Positions 27,801 to 37,947 of a DNA stretch of 64,000 bases are shown here, in pieces. The number at the start of each line of letters is the position of its first letter. The first letter of the stretch is position 1. Origin of the DNA: Bog-756 sp963699085 (GTDB lineage: Bacteria; Actinomycetota; Acidimicrobiia; Acidimicrobiales; RAAP-2); contig CAVOTH010000004.1 of assembly GCA_963699085.1 (NCBI GenBank), positions 930,001-994,000 on the forward strand, written 5' to 3'. The translations under genes were made by a program, and so were the position numbers. The notes under the pieces were generated by a model that saw only the letters and a list, made by a program, of their open reading frames with translations, ran no database searches and was not told the origin of the DNA.

Positions 27801-30800
27801 CCGTCGATCAGGCACCGTCGATCACTTCAGGAAGTTCGACGACGTTCACCGTGGGATCTCCCGGCACTTTCACGGTGACAGCGAGCGGCTATCCCGCGCC
27901 CACCTTCAGTGAGACTGGCTCACTCCCCGGTGGCGTCACGCTGAATTCGTCGACCGGTGTGCTCTCCGGAACGCCGATCATCGGGTCGAGCGGCACCTAC
28001 TCGATCACCATCACCGCCAGCAACGGGACCAGTCCCAACGCAACGCAGCCCTTCACAGTGACGGTGACAACGTTGGCGACCGCTCCGTCCATCACTTCGG
28101 GCAATTCGACGACATTCACCGTGGGATCTCCCGGTTCATTCACGGTGACGGCCTCGGGCAATCCGGCGCCGACCTTCACCGAGACCGGCTCACTGCCCAA
28201 CGGCGTGACCCTCACCTCCGCTGGTCTGCTTTCGGGCACACCGGCCGTCGGGCACCGGAGGCAGCTACTCGATCACCATCGACGCCACCAACGGCGTCAG
28301 TCCTGACTCCACCCAGAGTTCACCCTCACCGTCGACCAGGCACCGTCCATCACTTCGGGCAACTCGGCGACCTTCACCGTCGGGTCCTCCGGAACCTTCA
28401 CGGCTACCGCGACCGGCTATCCGGCGCCGACCTTCACCGAGACCGGCTCACTGCCCAACGGCGTGACCCTCACCTCCGCTGGTCTGCTTTCGGGCACACC
28501 GGCGGCGGGCACCGGAGGTAGCTACTCGATCACCATCGATGCCACCAATGGCGTCAGTCCTGACTCCACCCAGACGCTTCACCCTGACCGTCGACCAGGC
28601 ACCGTCGATCACTTCGGGCAACTCGGCGACGTTCACCGTCGGGTCCTCCGGAACCTTCACGGCTACCGCCACCGGCTATCCGGCGCCGACCTTCACCGAG
28701 ACCGGCTCACTGCCCAACGGCGTGACCCTCACCTCCGCTGGTGTGCTTTCGGGCACACCGGCGGCGGGCACCGGAGGTAGCTACTCGATCACCATCGACG
28801 CCACCAATGGCGTCAGTCCTGACTCCACCCAGACGTTCACCCTCACCGTCGACCAGGCACCGTCGATCACTTCGGGCAACTCGGCGACCTTCACCGTCGG
28901 GTCCTCCGGAACCTTCACGGCTACCGCCACCGGCTATCCGGCGCCGACCTTCACCGAGACCGGCTCACTGCCCAACGGCGTGACCCTCACCTCCGCTGGT
29001 CTGCTTTCGGGCACACCGGCGGCGGGCACCGGAGGTAGCTACTCGATCACCATCGACGCCACCAATGGCGTCAGTCCTGACTGCCACCCAGAGCGTTCAC
29101 CCTCACCGTCGACCAGGCACCGTCGATCACTTCGGGCAACTCGGCGACGTTCACCGTCGGGTCCTCCGGAACCTTCGCCGTGACCGCCAGTGGCTATCCG
29201 GGATCGACGTTCAGCGAGACAGGGCCACTCCCCGCTGGCGTGACCCTCACCTCCGCTGGTGTGCTTTCGGGCACACCGGCGGCGGGCACCGGAGGTAGCT
29301 ACTCGATCACGATCGATGCCACCAATGGCGTCAGTCCTGACTGCCACCCAGAGCTTCACCCTGACCGTCGACCAGGCACCATCGATCACGTCCGCTGACT
29401 CGGCTGACTTCACGGTCGGCGTGGCCGGTAGCTTCACGGTGATCGCCACGGGATACCCCGCATCCACAGTTACCGAGACCGGCCCACTGCCAGGAGGCAT
29501 CACTCTCGAAATTCATCGACGGGAGTACTGTCGGGAACGCCGATCGTCGGATCCAACGGCAATTATTCAATCACCATCACCGCTGCCAACGGGACGTCAC
29601 CCGATGCCACTCAGAGCTTCACCGTTTCTGTGGCACTCCTGGCCACGGCTCCGACCATCACATCGGCCGACTCGACGACGTTCACTGTCGGATCTGCTGG
29701 TACCTTCACGGTGACGGCGAGCGGCTATCCGGCACCGACCTTCACCGAGACCGGGTCACTTCCCGGAGGTGTGACCCTCAGCTCGGCAGGCGTCCTGTCG
29801 GGAACCCCTGTGGCGGGTTCGGGCGGTAGCTATTCAATCGACATCGACGCCACCAATGGCGTCAGTCCCGATTCCAACCAGTCGTTCACCCTCACCGTCG
29901 ACCAGGCACCGTCCATCACCTCGGGAAGTTCCACGACCTTCGCTGTCGGAACTGACGGTAGCTTCACGGTCAATGCGTCGGGTTATCCGGCACCGACCTT
30001 CACCGAGACCGGGTCACTTCCCGGAGGCGTGATCCTCAGCTCGGCAGGTGTCCTGTCAGGAACCCCCGTGGCAGGTTCGGGCGGTACCTATTCAATCGAC
30101 ATCGACGCCACCAATGGCGTCAGTCCCGATTCCAACCAGTCATTCACCCTCACCGTCGACCAGGCACCGTCCATCACCTCGGGCGACTCGGCGACGTTCA
30201 CCGTCGGCTCGGCCGGCACCTTCACGGTGACGGCCACCGGCTATCCGACTCCGACCTTCACCCAGACCGGGTCACTGCCCGGAGGCGTGACCCTGAGCTC
30301 CGCCGGCATCCTCTCCGGCACTCCGGCCGTCGGCACCGGAGGCAGCTACTCGATCACCATCGATGCCACCAACGGCTTGAGTCCTGACTCCACCCAGACC
30401 TTCACCCTCACCGTCGATCAGGCACCGTCCATCACCTCGGGCGACTCGGCGACGTTCACCGTCGGCTCGGCCGGCACCTTCACTGTGACGGCCACCGGCT
30501 ATCCGACTCCGACCTTCACCCAGACCGGGTCACTGCCCGGAGGCGTGACCCTGAGCTCCGCCGGCGTGCTGTCTGGGACCCCAATCGTCGGATCCGACGG
30601 CAGCTACCCCATCGCCATCGAGGCCACCAACGGAACCAGCCCGGATGCCACCCAGTCATTCACGCTGACGGTACAAAACCTGGCAACCGCACCGACCATC
30701 ACATCGGCGCCCTCGACGACCTTCACCGCGGGCACGGCGGGCAGCTTCACCGTCACCGCGACCGGAAGCCCGGCGCCGACGTTCACCGAAACCGGGAATC

Positions 30801-32018
30801 TCCCCTCCGGAGTGACCCTCAACCCCACCACGGGAGCGCTGTCCGGAATCCCCGCCACCGGAACCGGCGGTAGTTACCCGATCAACATCGTGGCCAGCAA
30901 CGGGACCGACCCGGATGGCACACAGTCCTTCACACTCACGGTTGACGAGGCTCCGGCAATCACCTCATCGGACTCCACGAGCTTCACCATTGGCTCAGAT
31001 GGGTCCTTCACGGTGACCGCCACCGGTTATCCGGCGCCGACGTACAGCGAGTCCGGCACACTTCCGAGTGGGGTGACCCTCAATTCGGCGACGGGAGCAC
31101 TGTCCGGCACTCCGTCAGCCGGAACGAACGGGAGCTATTCGATCACCATCGATGCGACCAACAGCGTCGGTTCCGATGCCATCCAGAGCTTTACCCTCAC
31201 CGTCGAGGTCGCTGGCTTCCACATCACCACGACGTCGCTACACGACGCCCTGGTGGGGACGCCGTACAGCGTGCAGTTGACCACCACCGGCGGCGGCACC
31301 TCCATCGTCTGGAAGAAGACGGCGGCGCTGCCAAAGGGATTCGCCCTGAGCTCCAGTGGACTCTTGACCGGAACACCCTCATCCAAGGCCGTCGGGCACT
31401 TCAACGTGCAGGTCAGCGCCTCGAGCGACAAGGGGACGCCGGTTACGGCCTCGATTCCCCTGACGGTCAACGAAGCTCCTGCCTTCGGATCCAAGTCACC
31501 GATCGCCGCGAGCTTCGACGAGGGCGAGGCGGGGACGGTGACGGTCACCGCCACTGGCTATCCGGCGCCGACCTTTTCCGAATCAGGAGGCCTCCCGAGC
31601 GGAGTGACGCTGGACGCAACGACCGGAGTGCTCTCGGGCACGCCGCCGATCACCGTGAACAGCAGCAGTTACACGATCACCATCGCTGCGACCAACGGGA
31701 TCGGTTCGGGTGCGAGCCAGAGCTTCACCCTCACGGTCTACGCACCCCTTGTGATCGCGACGACAACGCTCCCGGGTGCAACACGGGGAGCCGCATACAG
31801 CGAGACCCTCCAAGCGACTGGGGGGATCGCGCCGTATGCGTGGAAGAAGACGGCGGCGCTACCGAAGGGCCTCGCGCTCGAGTTCCGCAGGCGTGCTGTC
31901 AGGAACCCCGAACACCTCGTTGACCGCTGGGAGCTATTCGATCGCCGTGGAAGTCACCGTGAAAGAAGGCAAGACCTCGGTTTCGAAGAGCGCGACACTC
32001 CACTTGCAGATCTCCTAG
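24896..32018 (+). CDS. Giant secreted IPT/TIG and He_PIG repeat protein (frameshifted as sequenced)
   Basis: The product is about 2370 residues. ATG 24896 follows GGGGG; a hydrophobic signal segment ends near DAAYAAAG. The N-terminal third has IPT/TIG domains (GGTPVVIVGTDF, GGGTQVTIGGTGY) and three ~65-residue modules with GFSNGLT-type cores. From about 27540 there are some 17 He_PIG Ig-like repeats of ~86 residues (APSITSG...FTVTASGYPAPTF...LPGGVTL...GVLSGTP...FTLTVDQ). No LPXTG, C-terminal helix or enzyme domain is seen, so it is probably released or a matrix/adhesion protein. Frame changes at 28249, 28303, 28576, 29081, 29094, 29341, 29507 and 31879 are mostly wobble-pair duplications, so I join them into one gene ending at 32018. 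Confidence 0.8.
25400..26600 (+). repeat. Three-copy ~65-residue module in the giant protein
   Basis: Copies lie near 25405-25580, 26188-26375 and 26417-26600. Each has a G-x-W-x-x-G-x-x-(V/L) strand, then G-F-(S/T)-N-(N/G)-L-T-(S/T)-G, then GSF(V/T)(I/V)xF and a GTG-rich end. I could not assign it to a named domain family. Confidence 0.55.
27540..32018 (+). repeat. Array of ~17 He_PIG-type repeats
   Basis: Units of about 84-90 codons begin AP(S/T)ITS and end FTLTVDQ or TVxxLAT. The units at 28337, 28596, 28854 and 29114 are nearly identical at DNA level with a 258-bp period (plus one or two inserted bases). Outer units have diverged, and the last three are the most different, carrying a WKKTAALPKG core. 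Confidence 0.85.
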
Positions 32019-32092
32019 CGGCCGTAATCGACGACGACAACCGCGTCTGGCGGACCACGCTCGGATAGTCGGGTACCGCAGCCGGTGCGTCG

Positions 32093-32746
32093 CTATTTCA
32101 GGATGTTCACTGCCCGGGCGATCACCAGTCCGAGCACAGCGATGGATGCCATGGCCTGGACGGCCATCGCCAGCTTCGCCCAGTGCCTTTGTGGCATGAC
32201 GTCGGTCGGGCTGAACGCCGTGGCGTTGGTGAATCCGAGGTAGAGGTAGTCGAAGAATTCGGGCCGCCACCCTGGACGTGCAATGTGGAGATTCAGTTGT
32301 TCGGGAAACGCAAGGTCGGGATACGGCGACATGCCCTTCGCACGTGCCTCGGGTCCACCCCCGTCGAATGTCCAGTAGAAGAAGGCGAAGCTGATGATCG
32401 TGAATATCCAGACAACGAATCCCACCCATAGGAGGAGACCCGGTGAGTTGGTGTCCTTTCCGCCTCGCACCAGGTCGACGATCAGACGGGCAGTGATTCC
32501 TGCCGACTTGGCGACAAGAAACGACACGAGCCCGATATTGAGTATCCGACCCCCCCGGGTAAGACGGTTGATTCGACCCGGGTCGATGACAATGACCGAC
32601 ACCAACAACAAGCCTTCGATGGCCGGAAAGATCCACTGGGGACCCACGCTGTAATGCAGCGGGAGAGTCGTCGTCAGCGCAATCGCCACAATCAGGGTGA
32701 GGGCCATCGGCCAGCGCTTCTCTCCCCGTGCGCCCGTGTCGCTCAT
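32093..32746 (-). CDS. Integral membrane protein, unknown function
   Basis: This 217-residue protein has about five hydrophobic helices (ALTLIVAIALTTTLP, FPAIEGLLLVSVIVI, LLLWVGFVVWIFTIISFAFF and a C-terminal helix). Between the last two there is an amphipathic FFDYLYLGFTNATAFSPTDV loop that recalls re-entrant pore-like segments of DUF1345-type proteins. The frame is intact. It is convergent with the giant repeat gene and lies 51 bases before the AlkB stop. I do not recognise a characterised homologue. Confidence 0.7.
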   Translation of the reverse strand: MSDTGARGEKRWPMALTLIVAIALTTTLPLHYSVGPQWIFPAIEGLLLVSVIVIDPGRINRLTRGGRILNIGLVSFLVAKSAGITARLIVDLVRGGKDTNSPGLLLWVGFVVWIFTIISFAFFYWTFDGGGPEARAKGMSPYPDLAFPEQLNLHIARPGWRPEFFDYLYLGFTNATAFSPTDVMPQRHWAKLAMAVQAMASIAVLGLVIARAVNILK

Positions 32747-32797
32747 CTCGAAACATGGTAGCGACCGGACTTCGACCCCGCTGACCCGCGATCCTCT

Positions 32798-33426
32798 CTA
32801 CTGCACGCCGCTCGGACGGAACTGCACGCTCAGCCGTGGACCGACGGGACGGGCCGTCTTCGGCACGGCGTGCTCCCACGTGCGCTGGCAGCTCCCTCCC
32901 ATGACCAGGAGATCACCTCCACCGAGCTCGAGTCGGAGAGACGGCGATCCGCCTTGCTTCGGTCTGAGGGCCAACCGCCGACGGCAACCCAGGGACAAGA
33001 TGGCAACCAGCGTGTCCTCGGTGGCTCCGCGCCCAGAGTGTCGCCATGCCACGCCACGCTGTCCGAGCCGTTCCGATAGAGGCAGAGCCCGATCGTGGCC
33101 AGATCCGCCCCCGGCGTTCCCTGATAGTGGTCGGCGAGCCGTGCCATCGCATCACCGAGGGCCGGATGCGGTGCCAGAACTCCCCCGCCGTACGACGCGA
33201 CCAGTCGCGGGACCTCGACCTTGCGGTCGTACATCACCCGTTCCTCGGATCGCCAGGCGACGTCATCCACCAGGGACTCGAACAGCAAGTCGGCCCGCTC
33301 CACCCATTCCGGCAGCTGGTCGATCCAGGCACCGTCGGACAAGCTGGTACGACGGAGAGCCCCGGCTAACGGTCGCAGCCCGGGCTCGGTGGCCGTATCG
33401 AAGAGCGAGCCCTGGAAGGACGCCAT
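32798..33426 (-). CDS. alkB: AlkB-type Fe(II)/2-oxoglutarate dioxygenase (one frameshift as sequenced)
   Basis: This DNA/RNA dealkylation-repair enzyme has about 209 residues. The N-terminal part starts MASFQGSLFDTATEPGL. The iron site is H-x-D in AWHGD plus a distal His in RTWEHAVPKT; the 2-oxoglutarate Arg lies in RLSVQFRPSG. Near 33030 the frame shifts by one missing base in a G-run (HGDTLGRGATEDTLV is expected), so the C-terminal 75 residues are in another frame. This event is a homopolymer loss, unlike the wobble-pair insertions elsewhere. Start 33426 is the first Met that matches family starts. Confidence 0.82.
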
Positions 33427-33567
33427 GTGGCGAGCGTAGTCGAACATATGTTCGTAGGCCAAATGGAAGCCCAGGCGGTGGCCCAACCGGCCAACCGGCC
33501 AGGTCACGCAGCGATTTGATCAGGGCGGAGCGCAACCTCGAGAGCCCCGTCGGTAGCATTCAGACCG

Positions 33568-34314
33568 GTGGACCATTTCGAACACTGTGACGCTCTCGAG
33601 GCCGAGATCTCCCTGTTTTCGGAAATCCTGTTGGACGCCGACCGGGAGCTTCCCGTCGCAACATGCCCAGGGTGGTCGATTCTCGACTTGACGGAGCACC
33701 TCGGACGCGTCCACAGGTGGGCTGAATACCTGGTGCGGAACCTGGCCCAAACCAGGCTCCCGGCTCACGAGGTGCCGTCAGATCGAGATCGAGCCGATTC
33801 AGCATGGATCGGCGAAGGTGGCGTGCGGCTCCTGGTAACGCTTCGGCGAACCGATCCGACCCTCGAGATGTGGGCGTGGGGGGCGGACCAACACGTCGGG
33901 TTCTGGTCACGGCGCCAGCTCCACGAAACGTTGATCCACAGGGTCGACCTACAGCTCGCAGCGCATCGCGAGCCCTTCGTTGGCGACAGAATTGCAGCCG
34001 ATGCAATTGACGAGTTCCTGGTCAACCTCCCTGCCGCCGGAGCATTCTCACCGCGTATCGATGAACTCAAAGATGTCAAGGGGCGCCTGGCATTCCGTGA
34101 CGCCAAGACCGGTGCGCGCTGGGTCGTTCAGTCCTACGCATCTGGAGCGGAGCTCGTGCAGGATGACGGCCCGGTCGACGTCGAGTTCACGGCGAACGGT
34201 CTCGACCTCCTGCTAACTCTCTACCGACGCCGTTCTCTGGCAGACGTCGAGGGCCTGGTGGAGGGGAACCGATGGTTGCTCGAGTTCTGGCTCGATCACT
34301 CAGCTCTGGAGTAG
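33568..34314 (+). CDS. Maleylpyruvate-isomerase/DinB-fold mycothiol-dependent enzyme family protein
   Basis: This 248-residue protein has the N-terminal four-helix DinB-like domain with metal-ligand histidines in DLTEHLGRVHRW and in RRQLHETLIHRVD, preceded by the usual TCPGWSILDL. These are marks of the mycothiol-dependent maleylpyruvate isomerase superfamily (MDMPI_N), which uses mycothiol as thiol cofactor. The C-terminal domain is the SCP2-like MDMPI_C type. It starts at GTG 33568. Mycothiol use agrees with mshC at 4373. The exact reaction is unknown. Confidence 0.82.
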   Translation: MDHFEHCDALEAEISLFSEILLDADRELPVATCPGWSILDLTEHLGRVHRWAEYLVRNLAQTRLPAHEVPSDRDRADSAWIGEGGVRLLVTLRRTDPTLEMWAWGADQHVGFWSRRQLHETLIHRVDLQLAAHREPFVGDRIAADAIDEFLVNLPAAGAFSPRIDELKDVKGRLAFRDAKTGARWVVQSYASGAELVQDDGPVDVEFTANGLDLLLTLYRRRSLADVEGLVEGNRWLLEFWLDHSALE

Positions 34315-34443
34315 AGGGTCCAGATCGCGCTGCCCACAGAGCGAGATCTCGAGCTCGCGGGGCCTCCGGGATACGTTCGGTCCCCCGGATCCTCACGACC
34401 GGGCAGAATGGGTTCCGCATCGAGGAAGAGGGGAAGAAGAGTT

Positions 34444-35829
34444 GTGAGCAAGACCGAAAATCCGCCCACACTCGTGGCGGCCAGGCACGACCTCGCGGCC
34501 TCGGCCGCCGAGCGCAGCGAAATCGGGCGGCAGGCCCGGATTCTGGCGCCTCGAGCCGATCTGGGTGAGTGGGACGAGCGGAACCGTGGGCATGATCCAG
34601 TCGACCGGATCCTGGCCCAGAACGAAATCCGGCTGCCCGAGCTCGCTCCGCTCCGCCACAAACGCATGTCCCAATCCCCGTGGAACTTCTACCGGGGCGC
34701 CGCCGCCGTCATGGCGGCCGATCTGGCCTCCCGACCGCACAGCCGGATCGAAGTCCAACTGTGCGGTGACGCCCATGTCCTGAACTTCGGGCTGTGGGCA
34801 ACCCCGGAGCGCAATCTCAACTTCGACCTGCGCGACTTCGACGAGACCCTGCCCGGACCGTTCGAGTGGGACGTGGCCCGCCTGGCCGCCAGCCTGGTGG
34901 TGGCCGCACGGGAGAACGGCATCAAGGAGGGCAAGTCGGATGCCGCGGTTACCGCGACAATCGACGCCTACCGCAATCGGATGCGGTACTACGCCACACT
35001 GCCACTGCTCGATATCTGGTACGAAGGCACGCGCTTCGACCAGTTCATCGACTTCTTCGAACCGGCGGATCGCGGCCAGGTGAAGGTGCAGATCGAAAAG
35101 GGAAAGGAGAGCCGGACGAGCCGCGGAGCCTTCGTCAAGCTCACGACCGAACGACGGGGACGGGCGCGGATCACCCCGCAACCCCCGCTACGGGTGACCC
35201 TCGATGACGACGAGCAGGGTGACATCGTTGACGAATTGCTCGGCGGCTACCGGCTCACCCTCCAAGAGGACCGTCGCAAGCTGTTCGATCGCTTCACCCC
35301 GGTGGACATCGTCCGCCAGGTGGTGGGCGTCGGAAGCGTTGGCATGGTGGTGTACCTCGTGCTGCTCGAGGGAAGCGCTACCGGCGACCCGTTGTTCCTG
35401 CAATGCAAGCAGGCTGGAGCCTCCGTCTATGAGTCCTTCACGTACTCCAGCGAACACGACAACCATGGTGCCCGGGTCATTGCCGGCAAGCGCATGGTCC
35501 AAAGCGCCACCGACATCTTCGTGGGCTGGGGATCGCTGGGCGAACGAGACTTCTACGTGCGTCAGTTCAGAGACATGAAGCTCATACCCACCACCAACCT
35601 GATCGCGCCGGTACTGGTCGAGTTCGGCATCGCCTGCGGCAACACGTTGGCCCGGGCTCACGCCCGATCCGGCGACCCTGTGGCCATTGACGCCTACATG
35701 GGTAAGAACGATGTATTCACCAAGGCCATGCGCAAGTTCGCCCGCCGGTATGCCGACCAGAACGAGCGGGACCACGCCGCGCTGGTGGCCGCCATCCGAC
35801 GTGGCAAGGCGGAGACCGTCCTGGACTGA
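34444..35829 (+). CDS. DUF2252 family protein
   Basis: This 461-residue protein has the kinase-like DUF2252 signature: SPWNFYRGAAAVMAADL, QLCGDAHVLNFG, FDLRDFDETLPGPFEWDVAR, and late GKRMVQSATDIFVGW with DFYVRQFRDMK. The GDAHxxNFG and DFDE blocks resemble aminoglycoside-kinase catalytic and metal loops, so phosphotransfer is a reasonable guess only. I chose GTG 34444 because GAAGAAGAG sits just before it; ATG 34408 is possible. A hairpin follows the stop. Confidence 0.88.
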   Translation: MSKTENPPTLVAARHDLAASAAERSEIGRQARILAPRADLGEWDERNRGHDPVDRILAQNEIRLPELAPLRHKRMSQSPWNFYRGAAAVMAADLASRPHSRIEVQLCGDAHVLNFGLWATPERNLNFDLRDFDETLPGPFEWDVARLAASLVVAARENGIKEGKSDAAVTATIDAYRNRMRYYATLPLLDIWYEGTRFDQFIDFFEPADRGQVKVQIEKGKESRTSRGAFVKLTTERRGRARITPQPPLRVTLDDDEQGDIVDELLGGYRLTLQEDRRKLFDRFTPVDIVRQVVGVGSVGMVVYLVLLEGSATGDPLFLQCKQAGASVYESFTYSSEHDNHGARVIAGKRMVQSATDIFVGWGSLGERDFYVRQFRDMKLIPTTNLIAPVLVEFGIACGNTLARAHARSGDPVAIDAYMGKNDVFTKAMRKFARRYADQNERDHAALVAAIRRGKAETVLD

Positions 35830-35855
35830 AGCCCTGGCTGATGCAGAGCAGGGCT
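35830..35855. terminator. Stem-loop between convergent genes
   Basis: AGCCCTG (35830-35836) and CAGGGCT (35849-35855) are exact inverted repeats with a 12-base loop, directly after the DUF2252 stop and before the convergent MFS stop. It may end transcription from both sides, though no T-run is seen. Confidence 0.45.
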
Positions 35856-35888
35856 GATCGACTTCAGCGCCGACTTCGAAGTAGGTGG

Positions 35889-37487
35889 CTAGTCAAGACC
35901 TACTCCGTCGTTATCTGCGACGGGGGTGAAATCCGGCAGCCGGAGCATCCGGAACGAGTTGGCGAAACCGATGAGTGACGCAAGGGCGGGGATCAGGAGC
36001 GCGATCTGCAGAGACAGGTTCCTGGCATGCGTGTTGATAGCCAATACTTCGGTTTGGACTGCCTTCGGTTCGTCTGCGATCTGTTGCTGCAGAGCGGTAT
36101 TACTCATGATCTCGGCGTCGTGCTCCATGTAGCTGGAGATCTGCTGTTGTTGGGCAGCCGGGATCACGGTGTTGGCTTGAGTCTGATGGGTGAAACTCAG
36201 AGCCAGTGCCCACAGCATGACGCCACCGGCCACGGCGAGCCCGAACGACAGCCCGAACGATCCTCCGGCGGAGTTCACACCGGCCGCCTCACTGACACGG
36301 TCCTCGCTGATGGGAGCGAGCGTGAAGTTGTTCAACTGGGAGACCAGCATGCCGAGGCCGCAGCCGGCCACGATCAATGGGATCACCAGGTACCACCCTG
36401 AGTCGACTCTGGGAACCAGCGGAATGATCGCCCCCATGCCGATGGCGCTCAGAGCGAAGCCGGCTAGGACGATCTGGGCGGGACGCCATCGGCCTGCCTT
36501 GCGCCCGGCAAGCATCGCCATCCCGAACATCGACAGGGATAGCGGCGCAAGGGAAAGGCCGGCCTCCATGGCGTTGTACTCAAGGGTCATCTGCAGAAAG
36601 AGAGGAAGGACGATCATGGCGCCGCCCAGCGTGATCTGTTGGAGCATCTGCTGGGAGATGCCAACGCGAAAGTTCAGATGCTTGAACAGGTCGGGGTCCA
36701 GCAGCGTTGGCTTGCCGTTTCGCTTGCGATACACGAGCCAATAGGCGAACGCGGCCAACATCACAGCGCCGAGCCCGATGATCAGCCCGACATATCTGCC
36801 GCCCTCCTGCCACACCAGGATGCCGAGGACCACTCCACCCATGCCCGCGATGGAGAGGATCCCGCCGACGAAATCGATCTGGCGGGGCCCGGTGTAGGGG
36901 ACGTCCTTGACGAGTCGGATCTGAGTCAGCACCACCAGGATTACCAACGCCTCGAGTCCGAACCCCACCCGCCACGACAGGTACGTGGTGAGGAATCCGC
37001 CCAGGAGCGGGCCGACAGCGGCGGCAATGGCGGCGGAAGCGCCGACCAGGGCGTAGGCGCGCTTCTGGGCGCCACCGGTGAAATTGCCGTGGATGAGGGA
37101 CTGCATGGCCGGCAGCAGCAACGATGCGCCGAGTCCACCGATGATCGCCCAGAAAATGATGATCGTGTTCAGATTCTGGGCCAGAGTCATGGCCAAGGCT
37201 CCGACGGCATAGGCCAGAAGGCCGATCACGTAGGCGCGCCTTCGCCCCATGAGGTCGCCCAGCTTGGAGTTGGTCAGAATGAAGGCAGCCGAGATGAGCG
37301 CCTCGAGTGCGATGGCCGACTGGACCCCGCTTGCCGTGGTGTGTAGATCCTTGATCACGGCCGAAATCGAGACGTTCATCAGTGACGTGTCGATCACCAG
37401 GACGAACATGGCCATGGCCAGGAGAAGCGCCAGCCGCGGGCTTCCCTGTCCCGCTTCCTCGTCTCCGGCTTCGGCCGCAAGGCTCAT
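35889..37487 (-). CDS. MFS transporter, DHA2 (EmrB/QacA) family
   Basis: This 532-residue membrane protein has about 14 predicted helices, as in drug:H+ antiporters of the DHA2 family. After a short cytoplasmic N-terminus come FVLVIDTSLMNVSISAVIKDL (motif D1-like), SKLGDLMGRRRAYVIGL (motif A), and GASAAIAAAVGPLLGGFLTTYLSWRVGF (motif C region). A GAGGGGAC site precedes the ATG. It probably exports drugs or other small amphiphiles. No regulator is adjacent; the next minus-strand genes upstream are the SHOCT cluster. Confidence 0.9.
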   Translation of the reverse strand: MSLAAEAGDEEAGQGSPRLALLLAMAMFVLVIDTSLMNVSISAVIKDLHTTASGVQSAIALEALISAAFILTNSKLGDLMGRRRAYVIGLLAYAVGALAMTLAQNLNTIIIFWAIIGGLGASLLLPAMQSLIHGNFTGGAQKRAYALVGASAAIAAAVGPLLGGFLTTYLSWRVGFGLEALVILVVLTQIRLVKDVPYTGPRQIDFVGGILSIAGMGGVVLGILVWQEGGRYVGLIIGLGAVMLAAFAYWLVYRKRNGKPTLLDPDLFKHLNFRVGISQQMLQQITLGGAMIVLPLFLQMTLEYNAMEAGLSLAPLSLSMFGMAMLAGRKAGRWRPAQIVLAGFALSAIGMGAIIPLVPRVDSGWYLVIPLIVAGCGLGMLVSQLNNFTLAPISEDRVSEAAGVNSAGGSFGLSFGLAVAGGVMLWALALSFTHQTQANTVIPAAQQQQISSYMEHDAEIMSNTALQQQIADEPKAVQTEVLAINTHARNLSLQIALLIPALASLIGFANSFRMLRLPDFTPVADNDGVGLD

Positions 37488-37649
37488 TTCGATGGCGTCC
37501 CCTCAGCAGAATGCCCGCGCTCGGTCCCGATCGCCGAAGCGATCATTTCGATCACCATCCATTGTCGCCGCCCGCCGACGAATGCGCATTAACGGTCCAT
37601 GAGCATTCTCTTCGCTGACGGAACAGCGCGGGCAGCCCACAGCGGTACC

Positions 37650-37925
37650 CTACGACGCTGCCAACACCTTGGCTTTCTGCGCCTCGAACTCTGCTTCGGT
37701 CAGGATCCCCTTGTCCTTCAGATCGGCGAGTCCCTGCAGGCGCTCGACGATGTCGACTGGGGGTGCCACGGCTGCCGGAGCCGGCGCCGGAGCCGGAGCG
37801 TATTGAGGCTGCTCTTCTTGCTGCGACCACCGGTTGGCCTGGCGCCGTGACACCCTGTTGGATACGGCGGTTGCGGTTCCGGCGATTGCAGCAGTTCGGG
37901 CGATCCCTCGCAGTAGACCTGGCAT
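37650..37925 (-). CDS. Small SHOCT-domain protein
   Basis: This 91-residue protein has the start MPGLLRGIARTAAIAGTAT, an Ala/Gly membrane-associated stretch, an Ala-Pro linker (about 47-63), and a C-terminal SHOCT domain (LADLKDKGILTEAEFEAQKA). The start at 37925 has GAAGGAG upstream; a longer frame is not needed. It is last in a five-gene minus-strand cluster. SHOCT is a short oligomerisation helix pair. Function is unknown. Confidence 0.78.
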   Translation of the reverse strand: MPGLLRGIARTAAIAGTATAVSNRVSRRQANRWSQQEEQPQYAPAPAPAPAAVAPPVDIVERLQGLADLKDKGILTEAEFEAQKAKVLAAS

Positions 37926-37947
37926 CGGAATGCTCCTTCGTCGGTGA

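Noticed and set aside
28337..29372. CRISPR-like or satellite repeat array
   Set aside because: The units are 258 bp, without spacers, and code for Ig-like domains.
28240..29520. Programmed frameshifting or phase-variable switching in the repeat protein
   Set aside because: There is no slippery homopolymer or tandem short repeat at the breaks, and the same wobble-pair signature occurs in housekeeping genes.
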